Part shown: piece by piece, positions 7,504 through 16,823 of the stretch
How positions within the stretch are numbered: position 1 is the stretch's first letter
Layout of the letters: each line of letters starts with the position of its first letter
Source of the DNA: CAYGZL01 sp964354345
GTDB lineage: Bacteria; Chloroflexota; Anaerolineae; Anaerolineales; UBA4823
Assembly: GCA_964354345.1 (NCBI GenBank)
Contig: CAYGZL010000147.1
Coordinates: 1 to 47,197, forward strand
Length of the DNA: 47,197 nt
Reading direction: 5' to 3'
Notes under the pieces: generated by a model
Databases searched by the model: none
What the model was told of the DNA's origin: nothing
Seen by the model: the letters and a program-made list of their open reading frames with translations, nothing else
Translations under genes and position numbers: made by a program

Positions 7504-9373
7504 TATCCACCTCCAATAACTCAAATTCTAAGTGCAGACGTTTGACCCAACACGAATGGACGGCACACCTGGCTACCAATTGGTTTAAAGTCGGAGTGTC
7601 GGATATACCCGCATAAATAACCCCATGGATTTGCTTCCGTTGTAAAATCGCTTCTAATTGATCCAGATTGCCCAAAACCTCAACACCGTGGATTTGCCGT
7701 CCTAACACCAAAGGATCATCATCTACAAACCCTACCGGGCGGTACTTAAGCTGGGGATTCATCATAATCCAACGTAACGCCATCTCGCCAGTATCCCCAG
7801 CGCCAAAAATCAAGACCCGCTCTTCCGCTTCTTTCGTCCGTTTTCCGGAGATCAGGTCCATGATGCGAAACGATGAACGAGAGATTGCCAGGCCTAAGAA
7901 AAGGAAGATGCCGAAAAATAAAAAGACAAATTCCGATACAAGCGGAGTAATCCGCATAAGGTAAGTGGTGCCGATCCAGGTCAGAATAACACTGATCATC
8001 GCAGCCCAGGCATAACGTAACCAATCATCCACACCGACATAACGCCAAATCCCACGATAGACACCGATTAGAAACATGGACAGATAACCAGCTACCAGGG
8101 CTACGGGTAACGTTTGCAGATAAAGAGCCAGGTGGTTCTCCTTGAGAACTAAACCATAGCGGATTAGAAAAGCCAGGTAACACGCAACCGCGATCAAGAA
8201 AAAATCGAGGATTACCTCCAACAAACGCCGCCGATAGGTTAAGTCCAGTATGATACGGGTGAAGGTAGGCTGATTTCCAGCAGTTGTATTCGTTACCATC
8301 TTAAACCGGCCAAGATAGGCAGTCACCAGTGCCAGGGCAATCACCAGGACTGGCACAAACACCAGGCTAAGCGAATAGCTTACCGAATTAATACTCCGCA
8401 ATGCTTCGATCCCGATCGCTGCCAATCCAGCCAAAAGCGCCACGCCATATAAGGCCAATACGGCCTGCCGTTCGGTCAAACCAAAAGCAATCAAACGGTG
8501 CGAGGCATGGTCACGACCACCCTGAGCAGGCGATTGTCCACGTAAAAGGCGGGTCACAGTAACCAGCGTAGTATCCAGGATTGGTAGTAGAAACAATAAG
8601 GTTGGAACCCCGATAACCGCAAACACATTGGAGGCCTGTGGTTGGCGGGCGATAGCGAGTGCCGCCAGGGTGAATCCGAGGAACTGGCTTCCGCTATCCC
8701 CCATAAAAATGGATGCTGGTGGGAAGTTATAAAAAAGGAAACCCAGAATACTACCCGTCAAAGCCATCGAAAACATAAACAGGTTTAAATTGCCAGCGCG
8801 CCAGAACAAGAAACTTAATATTCCGGCGGTGATCAACGAAATCCCTCCTGCCAGACCATCCATATTATCTAATAAATTTATGGCATTCGTAATCCCGATC
8901 ATCCAGATATAGGTAAGTAAGATATTCGGGATCTGTGCAATCAAACTATTCGATATCTGGGGTGTGAAAAAACGCGTTGTATAACCCAGCGCAATAATGA
9001 CTGTCGTAGCTAAAATTTGTCCGACCAACTTGGTCTGCGGTGAAAGTCGTTTGAGATCATCATATAAACCCAGTCCAAAAACAATGACTGCTCCGATCAG
9101 TAAACCCCAGCGGTTCAATAATCCACCCTGAGCCAATCCCCTCACTTCATTGCTCATTGATCCAGGGAACAGGCTCACCAACAGTACAATACCCAGGCAT
9201 AACCCAAAGGAGAGGAAAATCCCAATTCCACCGAGGGTCGGTGTCGGTTGGTGGTGCCAGCGGTCATCGCGTGGCTGTGATAGCTTTCCGATGCGAAGGC
9301 TGAAGCGTCTGACTAACGGGATCAAGAATAAATTCCCCACCAGGGTGCACAGAAAAACAATCCAGGCCGTCAT
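7496..9373 (-). CDS. Fusion: undecaprenyl-phosphate sugar-1-phosphate transferase (WecA/TagO type) + CapD N-terminal domain
   Basis: Two recognisable membrane modules in 625 aa. Residues 1-355 are a polytopic glycosyltransferase-4 (MraY/WecA/TagO) domain that would start glycan synthesis by moving a sugar-1-phosphate onto undecaprenyl phosphate. Its conserved sites are D105/D106 (YDDLKRL), LLDNMDGLAGG (167-177), GDSGSQFLGF (225-234) and DHASHR (288-293). Residues 380-625 are a second membrane block plus a Rossmann-like CoA-binding_3 domain (FGAGDTGEMALRW at 523; VGFVDDDP at 547), as in the N-terminal half of CapD/FlaA1/PglF sugar-nucleotide dehydratases. The C-terminal catalytic SDR half is absent, so dehydratase activity is unlikely. 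The O-antigen-ligase gene precedes it by 25 nt; its stop overlaps the next gene's start by 8 nt. Confidence 0.88.
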   Translation of the reverse strand: MTAWIVFLCTLVGNLFLIPLVRRFSLRIGKLSQPRDDRWHHQPTPTLGGIGIFLSFGLCLGIVLLVSLFPGSMSNEVRGLAQGGLLNRWGLLIGAVIVFGLGLYDDLKRLSPQTKLVGQILATTVIIALGYTTRFFTPQISNSLIAQIPNILLTYIWMIGITNAINLLDNMDGLAGGISLITAGILSFLFWRAGNLNLFMFSMALTGSILGFLFYNFPPASIFMGDSGSQFLGFTLAALAIARQPQASNVFAVIGVPTLLFLLPILDTTLVTVTRLLRGQSPAQGGRDHASHRLIAFGLTERQAVLALYGVALLAGLAAIGIEALRSINSVSYSLSLVFVPVLVIALALVTAYLGRFKMVTNTTAGNQPTFTRIILDLTYRRRLLEVILDFFLIAVACYLAFLIRYGLVLKENHLALYLQTLPVALVAGYLSMFLIGVYRGIWRYVGVDDWLRYAWAAMISVILTWIGTTYLMRITPLVSEFVFLFFGIFLFLGLAISRSSFRIMDLISGKRTKEAEERVLIFGAGDTGEMALRWIMMNPQLKYRPVGFVDDDPLVLGRQIHGVEVLGNLDQLEAILQRKQIHGVIYAGISDTPTLNQLVARCAVHSCWVKRLHLEFELLEVDND

Positions 9374-9398
9374 AAAATCATTCTAAATATTTCGAGAG

Positions 9399-12300
9399 CT
9401 AAGGATTTAACGAGAGTTGATTGATCAAATCTTGGATGGTATTCTTTTGATCATTCGGCGCGCTGTTCAGTGCATTCCGGGCATGCAACAACGCATTCGT
9501 GAGATCGCCAGACTGTTGGTACAGGCTTGCCAAGGTTAGCTCCAAACGCCAGTTGTCTGACCCACCCGGCGTGAGGTTAAGCGCTTGTTGATAACTATCC
9601 ATCGCCTGGTTCATTTGACCCAACTGGGTTTGGATATTTGCCAGGCCTACCCAATAGCTATATTTAAGTTGTATTGTTGACGCCTTTGAGAGGGCTTGTT
9701 GATAATATCCTGCGGCCTTTTCATAATACTGATTTTTCACCGCCTCGTCAAGCGCTTGCCGGGCTAGCTTTGAATAATAATCGCCCATCACTGCGTAAGT
9801 CCAATCAAAGGATGGATCAACTTCCATAGCGTGTGTCAACCGTTGATAGGCCAGATCGTCTTGCTGCAAACCATTGAGAGTCACCAGTCCCCATTCAGTC
9901 CACAGACGGACCGTATTCGGGCTTAATTTAACTGCCTTAGCGAATAAATCCGAGGAGGTTTGAGCCCTCTGCAGGCGCACATTCACATCTGTTGCATACG
10001 TTGACCACAGGCTATACAAACGAGCCAGGTTCGCGGTATGGTCCGTATTCAACGGGTTGAGCGCGAGAGCTTTCCTGAGGTCTCGCTCCGCTTGTGCAAT
10101 CAAGCTGTCGCGTTCGGTTGCGCTGGAAAGCGTACGGGCGTATTCCAGATAGGCTCGGCCTAAGAAGAGATAATAATAATCTTCGGCAGGCGCCAGTGTG
10201 TTAGCCTGATCATAAATTTGGATGGCGATCGGCCAGGAATCCGGTTCAGTAAAGGCATCTGCAGATTTAAAAGCCATATCTGCCTGAACCACGCGCAGGT
10301 TCGTCCAATTTGCGAGCCAAATCACAATCAGGAGGATGACCACAGTTGTACCACCACTTAACCAACCTGGTACGGAAAAAGTCAGAGGCCATCGTAGAGT
10401 CAGGCAACCAGCCATCAACAGAATTATGATGAACAGGTAGATATAGTAATGGCTCAAGAGGTTTTCATACTGCTGCACTTGATTCAGGACGGCCGCGATT
10501 GAGGTCGGAATATTACGGACTAACATCGCAAGAATCCCGGCACGAAAGAGCCAAAAAACTAAAGCGATTAAGATCGATATCGCCAGGGCGAATGCATACA
10601 TCCTCAGCCATACCCATTGATCTTTTGAGGAAGTTTCAGTCTGACGCGATGATGCCCAGGCACCTTCAGCAACTGCAGCCAGGGTTACCACCAGCCAGGT
10701 CACAATCACCAAAGCCAATAAACCATAGGAGATGGTAGCATCCGATCGCAAACGAGCAAACGATGACCACATGATTCCCGCGGTTGTTTGACTTCCCGAT
10801 GCGTTGCCAATAAAGTTGTATCCCAATGTAACCAGCATTACTGTGACGATTAACCCAAAGAAGAGAGCTTCCTGTACCATGGGCAAAAAGAAGCTTGTCT
10901 CATCCTTGTCTTTTACCCACCGGTCACTACGACGCTTTTTTCGGCTAGTCGAACGGTTCCTATCGAGATTTAACCGATCTGGCGTTCCCCCTGAAGGGGT
11001 AAATGACCCGGAACCTGAGACTCCAGTTCCGCTTGTATTTAAGGATGGTTGTCCTGTCGATGGTTGCAACCCATATTCACCATAACGGGGTAGAAAATAG
11101 CCTAACAGAAGTATTAATCCAGCATATACCCAAAAATAAGTCCTCGTCACACCGATGGCAATACCGAAGTTTATTTCCACAAAATGCGATACAACCGCCG
11201 CCAACAATACCACCAGGGTAATTGCACGGGCTGGCTCTCCCTCGATTCTGGCAGGTCCTAACGAGGGGACAAGAGCGATCAACGTTATAAAGCCGATCAA
11301 ACCGATCAGAATACCAAAAGGTAATCCAACGCCTAGATACTCAACCCCTCTCCACAAGCTGAAGAAAACCGCTCCAATCACCCCTCCCGCACTATATAGA
11401 CCGAAAAACAATAATTTATGTAGACGGTCCGGAGTCAACCCCAACCATTTTAGGCCATAATAAAAGACGGCCCCGAAAATCAGCATATACGCCACCAGCC
11501 CAAGTCCACCGGTAATAACGATCGAATCCCAGGTCTCATTATGCGAACGATCAGGTGAAGCGTTACGTCGTTCCACAAGTCCCAATGCGGGGAGATAATA
11601 GCGGTTATAAGCAACATACATGCTCTCAGGTCCATAACCAATGAGCGGTCTTAAGATATTAAAAGCATCAGTGTGACCATCTGGAAATTCGAGTGGTTTG
11701 TTCGAAGTAACAAGTTTGACCGTCCCTTCCCAGATATATTTACGCACCAGTGCGCTATTGCTTTCGGGGTTCATTAAATTTCCAAACCGACCGATCGCGG
11801 GGGAATTACGCAATTTATCCAATGGGCCTTTGTCGAGGTTGAACACCACTAAGAACAAACCAACGAAAATAGCCGAGCCCACCAGAGAATAAGTCAACCA
11901 TCGTTTCCGCCAATAAAGGGCTAACAGAAGCCCAATTGTGAAACATCCCGCCAACCAGCCTAACGCCGGACCCCGGCTACCACTCATATACAAGGCAATA
12001 ACTTGTAGGGCAGCAATAAACACGTATGCAGTTGCACGGGTCAAATGAAGAGGTATCTGGCGGGTTTCAGTAAGAATTGCCTGAAAGGATAATACAATCC
12101 GGCTTATGGTCAAAGGAAAGACCATAATAAGGTAAGCCGCAATAAAGATTGAATTTCCCATGGTGGAAGCGATACGCGTGGACACATCGCCTGCCCAGGC
12201 AATCGGATCGAGGTTGAAGCGTTGTAATATTCCATATAAAGCGATCGGTAAGCTGGTTAAGATAATCGAAGTAACAATCCGTTCAACCTGGGCGCGCGTC

Positions 12301-12713
12301 CGGAGGTTGCCAGCCAATGCTGCAAAGATCACCAGATAAGATAAGGTCGTATAAGTTCCCTGTAAACGCTGATAAGATCCCCAAAAACTGACACCGGGTG
12401 TAATTGAAAAAATCGTGGCCAGGATATAAACAACGGCTAAAACAATCACCGGGATTACCATCGGTATCCGCAAGATGGATAGCACTGCTGACGTCCCTGG
12501 TTCAACCGGGCTAACGCCTGATCGCTTATCCTCTACCCCCTTCACCAACCAGGCGCCCAAAATTAATAATGACAGACTTCTTAGCAGGGTAATTTTGTCG
12601 GGTTCAAATATCCGGCTCGAATATGGATTAAAGAACAAAGGCACTACAATCAAAGCGACCAACCAACTCGCTTCGATGAACCCTGCGCAATACCGGCTCA
12701 GCTTTGTTGTCAT
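9399..12713 (-). CDS. O-antigen ligase/polymerase-like membrane protein with C-terminal TPR domain
   Basis: Very large (about 1104 aa) polytopic protein of the Wzy_C/WaaL family. Such proteins join or polymerise lipid-linked glycans outside the membrane. The N-terminal half is multi-pass and has the signature SGSRGPALGW in the first third and a long outside loop (IGYGPESMYVAYNRYY). A hydrophilic Ser/Gly/Arg-rich stretch (about residues 560-610, ending in SRKKRRSDR) separates two membrane blocks. Residues about 850-1105 are TPR-like repeats (YYLFLGRAYLEYARTL; YWVGLANIQTQLGQMNQAM; TLASLYQQSGDLTNALLHARNAL). ATG 12713 is preferred; a TTG one codon upstream is possible. Probably a polymerase or glycoprotein ligase rather than an LPS ligase if the host lacks LPS. 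It diverges from the flippase gene. Confidence 0.87.
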   Translation of the reverse strand: MTTKLSRYCAGFIEASWLVALIVVPLFFNPYSSRIFEPDKITLLRSLSLLILGAWLVKGVEDKRSGVSPVEPGTSAVLSILRIPMVIPVIVLAVVYILATIFSITPGVSFWGSYQRLQGTYTTLSYLVIFAALAGNLRTRAQVERIVTSIILTSLPIALYGILQRFNLDPIAWAGDVSTRIASTMGNSIFIAAYLIMVFPLTISRIVLSFQAILTETRQIPLHLTRATAYVFIAALQVIALYMSGSRGPALGWLAGCFTIGLLLALYWRKRWLTYSLVGSAIFVGLFLVVFNLDKGPLDKLRNSPAIGRFGNLMNPESNSALVRKYIWEGTVKLVTSNKPLEFPDGHTDAFNILRPLIGYGPESMYVAYNRYYLPALGLVERRNASPDRSHNETWDSIVITGGLGLVAYMLIFGAVFYYGLKWLGLTPDRLHKLLFFGLYSAGGVIGAVFFSLWRGVEYLGVGLPFGILIGLIGFITLIALVPSLGPARIEGEPARAITLVVLLAAVVSHFVEINFGIAIGVTRTYFWVYAGLILLLGYFLPRYGEYGLQPSTGQPSLNTSGTGVSGSGSFTPSGGTPDRLNLDRNRSTSRKKRRSDRWVKDKDETSFFLPMVQEALFFGLIVTVMLVTLGYNFIGNASGSQTTAGIMWSSFARLRSDATISYGLLALVIVTWLVVTLAAVAEGAWASSRQTETSSKDQWVWLRMYAFALAISILIALVFWLFRAGILAMLVRNIPTSIAAVLNQVQQYENLLSHYYIYLFIIILLMAGCLTLRWPLTFSVPGWLSGGTTVVILLIVIWLANWTNLRVVQADMAFKSADAFTEPDSWPIAIQIYDQANTLAPAEDYYYLFLGRAYLEYARTLSSATERDSLIAQAERDLRKALALNPLNTDHTANLARLYSLWSTYATDVNVRLQRAQTSSDLFAKAVKLSPNTVRLWTEWGLVTLNGLQQDDLAYQRLTHAMEVDPSFDWTYAVMGDYYSKLARQALDEAVKNQYYEKAAGYYQQALSKASTIQLKYSYWVGLANIQTQLGQMNQAMDSYQQALNLTPGGSDNWRLELTLASLYQQSGDLTNALLHARNALNSAPNDQKNTIQDLINQLSLNP

Positions 12714-12860
12714 CAAATGATTTCCACAAATATAAAGAGATCAGGTGAACGAAATCCCTGGCTGCCCAATAACCCGGAATCACCTTTCAAACCTACCATA
12801 ACACAGATTGACGGGTATTTCAAGAGTGACCAAAACGCCACACAACCCCCGAATCTGTCA

Positions 12861-12866
12861 TATAAT
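12861..12866 (+). promoter_or_regulatory. -10 box of flippase gene; probable leaderless transcript
   Basis: A perfect TATAAT lies 9 nt upstream of ATG 12876, so transcription would begin at or next to the start codon. No Shine-Dalgarno sequence precedes that ATG. No good -35 is visible at the expected distance. An imperfect inverted repeat lies just upstream: ACAGATT (12803-12809) with AATCTGT (12852-12858), and CGGG (12812-12815) with CCCG (12848-12851). It could be an operator for the divergent region. Confidence 0.45.
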
Positions 12867-12875
12867 TTTGTTTGT

Positions 12876-14387
12876 ATGACCACTAATCCACAAAATTCGG
12901 GTTTCAGCGGGAATGTGCTCAAGCTGGTGAGCGGAACAACGGGCGCTCAATTAATTACCTTACTGACTGCACCAATCATTTCAAGACTCTTTTTACCTGA
13001 GGCATTCGGTACACTTTCAGTTTTTATATCAATCGTCAGCATTCTGAGCATCATCGTATGCCTGCGTTACGAATTCGCCATCATGCTTCCGGAGGATGAT
13101 GGCGAAGCGATTAATGTAATGGCGCTGAGTCTTGTCATCGCGCTGTTCTTTAGCCTTGCAGTGGGTGTTCTATTGTTACTGGCGCGCCAATGGCTTGTTC
13201 CCTTACTGAATATTCCTGACCTGGCGCCCTATCTCTGGCTGATACCCATTGCGTTACTCATACAGGGTCTATTTCAATCCTTTAATTACTGGAATTCACG
13301 AAAACAGCATTTTGGTCAGTTATCCATCGCCCGCATTGCCGCATCTCTGACTACCAGCGCCATCCCAATCACCTTAGGACTGACCGGTAAAGCCAATACG
13401 GCTGGTTTGATCGCCTCCTGGGTAGCTGGCACTGCAGTGCTTACGACTGTTTTAGGTCTCAAAGTCTGGAAGCAAAGCATCGTTCGCCTTTCCCATGAAC
13501 TGCGTATCTCTCAGATTCGGACGAGTCTGGCGCGCTATCGGAAATTCCCACTGGTAGATGCCTGGGGAGGTTTTATTAATAACTTTTCCTGGCAGATGCC
13601 TTCGCTGGTTCTATCAGTTTTTTTTACCCAAACGATCGTGGGGTATTATTCCCAGGCCAATCGAATTGTGCTCCTGCCAATGATCTTAATCGGTAATGCC
13701 ATCTCTCAGGTCTTTTTCCAACGAACTGCTGAGTTGCGCGGGAATCCTGAAAAGCTAACTGCGACTGTTCAATCCATCTTTCGTGCACTAGTCTTCTTAG
13801 GCCTGATCCCAGCCCTGGTCCTGACTCTGGTCGGCAGGGAATTATTTACCATCGTGCTTGGCGCGAACTGGAGTGAGGCGGGGATTTATGCCCAAATTCT
13901 TGGTCCCTGGATTTTCTTCCTGTTCATTTCATCCCCATTAAGTACACTTTTCATGGTTCTGGAGCGCCAGGAGCTATCCTTGATTGTCAATGTTGCCATC
14001 CTGATCACACGCCTGGCAGCTTTGTTTACAGGATGCCTGCTGCATAATATTCTCTTGACACTGGTTATTTGGTCAGGATCAGGGATTTTAGTCTATGGGC
14101 TGATGTCAGGCTGGATAATGAAATTGGCTGGCATCCGGTATACCTCGCTGCTTCCGGTCATTGGACATTTCGCCTTATCCGCTTTGCCCGTTGGTCTGGC
14201 TATATTAATCACAAAACTGGCATTTCCCGGACAATACTGGCTCACCTTATGGGTTACAGCCATTGCGGTTTTTCTTTATTACTTCCTGATACTCCATTTT
14301 GACCAATCGCTGTCCCGATCGTTGTTAAATATCCTGCCTGCTGCCTGGCATGGGCGCATCCCTGACTGGATAATTTCTAAACCATAG
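12876..14387 (+). CDS. Wzx-type polysaccharide flippase
   Basis: MOP-superfamily oligosaccharide exporter, 503 aa with 12-14 hydrophobic segments, which moves undecaprenyl-linked repeat units across the membrane. The frame stays open to 12717, but the 53 residues before M at 12876 are polar and unlike the family. From 12876 the protein begins with the typical short polar tail followed by VLKLVSGTTGAQLITLLTAP and SRLFLPEAFGTLS, so 12876 is taken as the start. The start codon lies 9 nt after a TATAAT box and lacks a ribosome binding site, which suggests a leaderless mRNA. It heads the plus-strand arm of the glycan locus and is followed after 15 nt by the aminotransferase. Confidence 0.9.
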   Translation: MTTNPQNSGFSGNVLKLVSGTTGAQLITLLTAPIISRLFLPEAFGTLSVFISIVSILSIIVCLRYEFAIMLPEDDGEAINVMALSLVIALFFSLAVGVLLLLARQWLVPLLNIPDLAPYLWLIPIALLIQGLFQSFNYWNSRKQHFGQLSIARIAASLTTSAIPITLGLTGKANTAGLIASWVAGTAVLTTVLGLKVWKQSIVRLSHELRISQIRTSLARYRKFPLVDAWGGFINNFSWQMPSLVLSVFFTQTIVGYYSQANRIVLLPMILIGNAISQVFFQRTAELRGNPEKLTATVQSIFRALVFLGLIPALVLTLVGRELFTIVLGANWSEAGIYAQILGPWIFFLFISSPLSTLFMVLERQELSLIVNVAILITRLAALFTGCLLHNILLTLVIWSGSGILVYGLMSGWIMKLAGIRYTSLLPVIGHFALSALPVGLAILITKLAFPGQYWLTLWVTAIAVFLYYFLILHFDQSLSRSLLNILPAAWHGRIPDWIISKP

Positions 14388-14402
14388 ATAGGATTTTCAT
14401 TT

Positions 14403-15575
14403 ATGCAATGGACTGTCCCGCTTTCTGATATTGATTTCGGCGAGGAGGAAACCACCGCAGTAAACCGGGTATTGAACTCCCGGTGGTTATCGATGGGTGA
14501 AGTGACACAGCACTTCGAGACTGACATGGCTGATTTCCTCGGCTGCAAACACGCTCTGGCGGTATCCAATGGCACAACCGCCCTCCACCTAGCTTTTGCA
14601 ACCTTGGGTTTGGGGACGGGCGATGAAGTCATCCTCCCCTCCCTGACTTTCGTCGCCACGGCCAACGCGGTGTTATACACTGGAGCCAGACCTGTCTTCG
14701 TGGATATCACCAGCCTGGATGATTTGACCCTATCTATTGAAGCGATTGAAAACCAAATTACTCCGCACACTCGCGCCATCGCAGTCATGCATTATGGGGG
14801 TTACTTGTGTGCTATGCCAGAGATCCTCGAAATTGCCCGCCGGCATAACCTGGCAGTAATCGAGGACGCGGCGCATGCACCCGGAGCCGCCTATCAGAAT
14901 AAAAAAGCTGGTACCTATGGAGAAGTTGGTTGCTTTAGCTTTTTCGCCAATAAAAACCTGGTCACAGGCGAAGGCGGGATGATAACCACCAACCGAGACG
15001 ACCTGGCTGAACGCATTCGCCTGATGCGCTCGCATGGCATGACCACCCTGACCTGGGATCGCCATCATGGTCATGCCGGGTCGTACGATGTTGTTGCCTT
15101 GGGATATAACTACCGGTTGGATGAAATTCACGCCGCATTGGGACTGGTTCAGCTTGGCAAGTTAGAAGCAAACAACGAACGACGTGGTCGAATTGTTGAG
15201 GCGTACTGCCAGGGCCTGGGAACGCTAAAAGAGATCTCCATTCCATTCCAGGCAGGACGTTTCCTGGATCCAGCCTGGAGAGCCTCTTATCATCTCTTCC
15301 CGATCCTGCTCGATCCAACCATCCAACGGGAGCAATTTGTTAATTACCTGCGTCATAGGGGCATCCAAACCAGCCTGCATTATCCTCCAATCCATCTCTT
15401 TACCTATTACCGCGAACAAGTGGGAACATCTCGTCTTCGATTACCCCTCACCGAGACTGCCGCGCAACGTTTGGTTACCCTCCCTCTATATGCTTCAATG
15501 ACCAAGGAGCAGGTACAGGCAGTTATCCAGGCCATCCATGAAGCGGTAACTGTTCACCTATGCGAACGATTTTGA
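14403..15575 (+). CDS. DegT/DnrJ/EryC1/StrS-family PLP-dependent sugar aminotransferase
   Basis: 390-aa aminotransferase of the sugar-nucleotide type, which transaminates a keto-sugar nucleotide to an amino sugar for glycan assembly. Visible landmarks are HALAVSNGTTALHLA, DEVILPSLTFVATANAV, the PLP-contact Asp in AVIEDAAHAPGA, the Schiff-base lysine K184 (FFANKNL) followed by TGEGG, and the late motif GYNYRLDEIHAALGL. Length and order are typical. The last 16 nt overlap the next glycosyltransferase gene, indicating coupled translation. No dehydratase that would supply its keto-sugar substrate is present in the window; the CapD-like half of the fusion at 7496-9373 lacks the catalytic domain. 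Confidence 0.93.
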   Translation: MQWTVPLSDIDFGEEETTAVNRVLNSRWLSMGEVTQHFETDMADFLGCKHALAVSNGTTALHLAFATLGLGTGDEVILPSLTFVATANAVLYTGARPVFVDITSLDDLTLSIEAIENQITPHTRAIAVMHYGGYLCAMPEILEIARRHNLAVIEDAAHAPGAAYQNKKAGTYGEVGCFSFFANKNLVTGEGGMITTNRDDLAERIRLMRSHGMTTLTWDRHHGHAGSYDVVALGYNYRLDEIHAALGLVQLGKLEANNERRGRIVEAYCQGLGTLKEISIPFQAGRFLDPAWRASYHLFPILLDPTIQREQFVNYLRHRGIQTSLHYPPIHLFTYYREQVGTSRLRLPLTETAAQRLVTLPLYASMTKEQVQAVIQAIHEAVTVHLCERF

Positions 15576-16807
15576 CGATTGCCTATATCTTTCCACCTCT
15601 GGGTGGCGGCGGTGTCCAAAGAACCTTAAAATTTGTTAAATATTTAACTGTGTTTGGCTGGCAACCGGTTGTTCTAACCGGACCAGGGGTTGGTAAATAC
15701 CCGACTGACACATCTTTATTCGCCGAACTCCCCCAGGACTTAACGATCCAACGAACGTATGCCTGGCTTTTGCCCGGATGGTTACCCTGGCGATTAAGGA
15801 AAATATTCAGCCGTTGGTTGCTGTTAGGGGATGACCTGGCTGGCTGGTATACTGACCCAGTTTTAAAGGGTACAAAGCTAATCAAAACAATGGACATCCA
15901 AGCGTTGTATACAACCTCAGCTCCAATTGCCAGCCACGCGATCGGTAAGGCGCTCAAACAGTTTAGCGGATTACCCTGGATTGCTGATTTTCGCGATCCA
16001 TGGATCGGTAATTTTTCCCAGGATTTCGCCACCCGCTGGCATGAACAGGCTGCCAGACGGCGGGAAAAAGAGATCGTTAAACAGGCAGACCGGGTGCTGG
16101 TGGTGAGTGAACCAATGCGACAGGCTTTCCTGAACCGTTATCCCTCGCTATCTCCAGCCAGATTTATTACCCTTCCAAATGGTTTTGATCCTGATGATTT
16201 CAGAAACCTTACACTCCTGCCTCAACGTTCGCCGCGTTTTACGATCGTTTACAGCGGTTCGTTTTACGGACAACAGCAAACCCCGCGTTATTTTCTGGAG
16301 GGTTTAAAAATAGGTTTAGATGAGAAGCTATTGGATCCCCAGCAAATCCTTGTACGGTTTATCGGTAATACCGGGAAACTATTGAAGGATGAAGTCGACC
16401 GGTTGGCACTTCAAGACGTGGTCGAAATTATCGGATACCTGCCCCATCGACAAAGCCTGGCGTATCTGATAAGCGCGGATTTGTTGTTGTTGATTATCGG
16501 GTCTGGTCCAGGCAGCCAGGCAGTCACCACTGGAAAAATTTATGAATACCTGGCCTCTCGCCGGCCGATCCTGGCCCTGGCGTCGCCAGGTGCAGCCACA
16601 GAGATTATCCGAGAAGCCCAGGCTGGCATGTTCACCGATCCTCAAGATATTGGAGCAATTGCTGTGAAAATCGTGCAGTGCTATCACTTGTGGCGTCAAC
16701 ATGAATTATCTATTCAACCAATCGACGAAGTAATCAATCGCTATGATCGCCGCGAATTGACAGCCCAACTGGCCCGGATCCTCACGGACCTGGTTCCTAT
16801 GCCTTAG
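15560..16807 (+). CDS. GT-B glycosyltransferase (family 4-like)
   Basis: 415-aa cytosolic glycosyltransferase. The N-terminal domain opens with the acceptor-side motif AYIFPPLGGGGVQRTLKFVKYL. Residues 220-340 form the nucleotide-sugar domain (FTIVYSGSFYGQQ; VEIIGYLPHRQSLAYL), with KIYEYLASRRPILALASPG in the position of the usual E-x7-E donor-binding segment. Its start overlaps the aminotransferase end by 16 nt. It probably adds one sugar to the lipid-linked repeat unit; donor and linkage cannot be told from sequence. Confidence 0.87.
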   Translation: MRTILTIAYIFPPLGGGGVQRTLKFVKYLTVFGWQPVVLTGPGVGKYPTDTSLFAELPQDLTIQRTYAWLLPGWLPWRLRKIFSRWLLLGDDLAGWYTDPVLKGTKLIKTMDIQALYTTSAPIASHAIGKALKQFSGLPWIADFRDPWIGNFSQDFATRWHEQAARRREKEIVKQADRVLVVSEPMRQAFLNRYPSLSPARFITLPNGFDPDDFRNLTLLPQRSPRFTIVYSGSFYGQQQTPRYFLEGLKIGLDEKLLDPQQILVRFIGNTGKLLKDEVDRLALQDVVEIIGYLPHRQSLAYLISADLLLLIIGSGPGSQAVTTGKIYEYLASRRPILALASPGAATEIIREAQAGMFTDPQDIGAIAVKIVQCYHLWRQHELSIQPIDEVINRYDRRELTAQLARILTDLVPMP

Positions 16808-16823
16808 GGGTGTAAATCGATCG

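Noticed and set aside
12717..12875. N-terminal 53-residue extension of the flippase
   Set aside because: The extension is polar, lacks family similarity and runs through the promoter and dyad region; translation from 12876 gives a normal flippase N-terminus.
14279..14788. Minus-strand frame of 169 codons
   Set aside because: It covers the flippase end and aminotransferase start in antisense with no recognisable motif.
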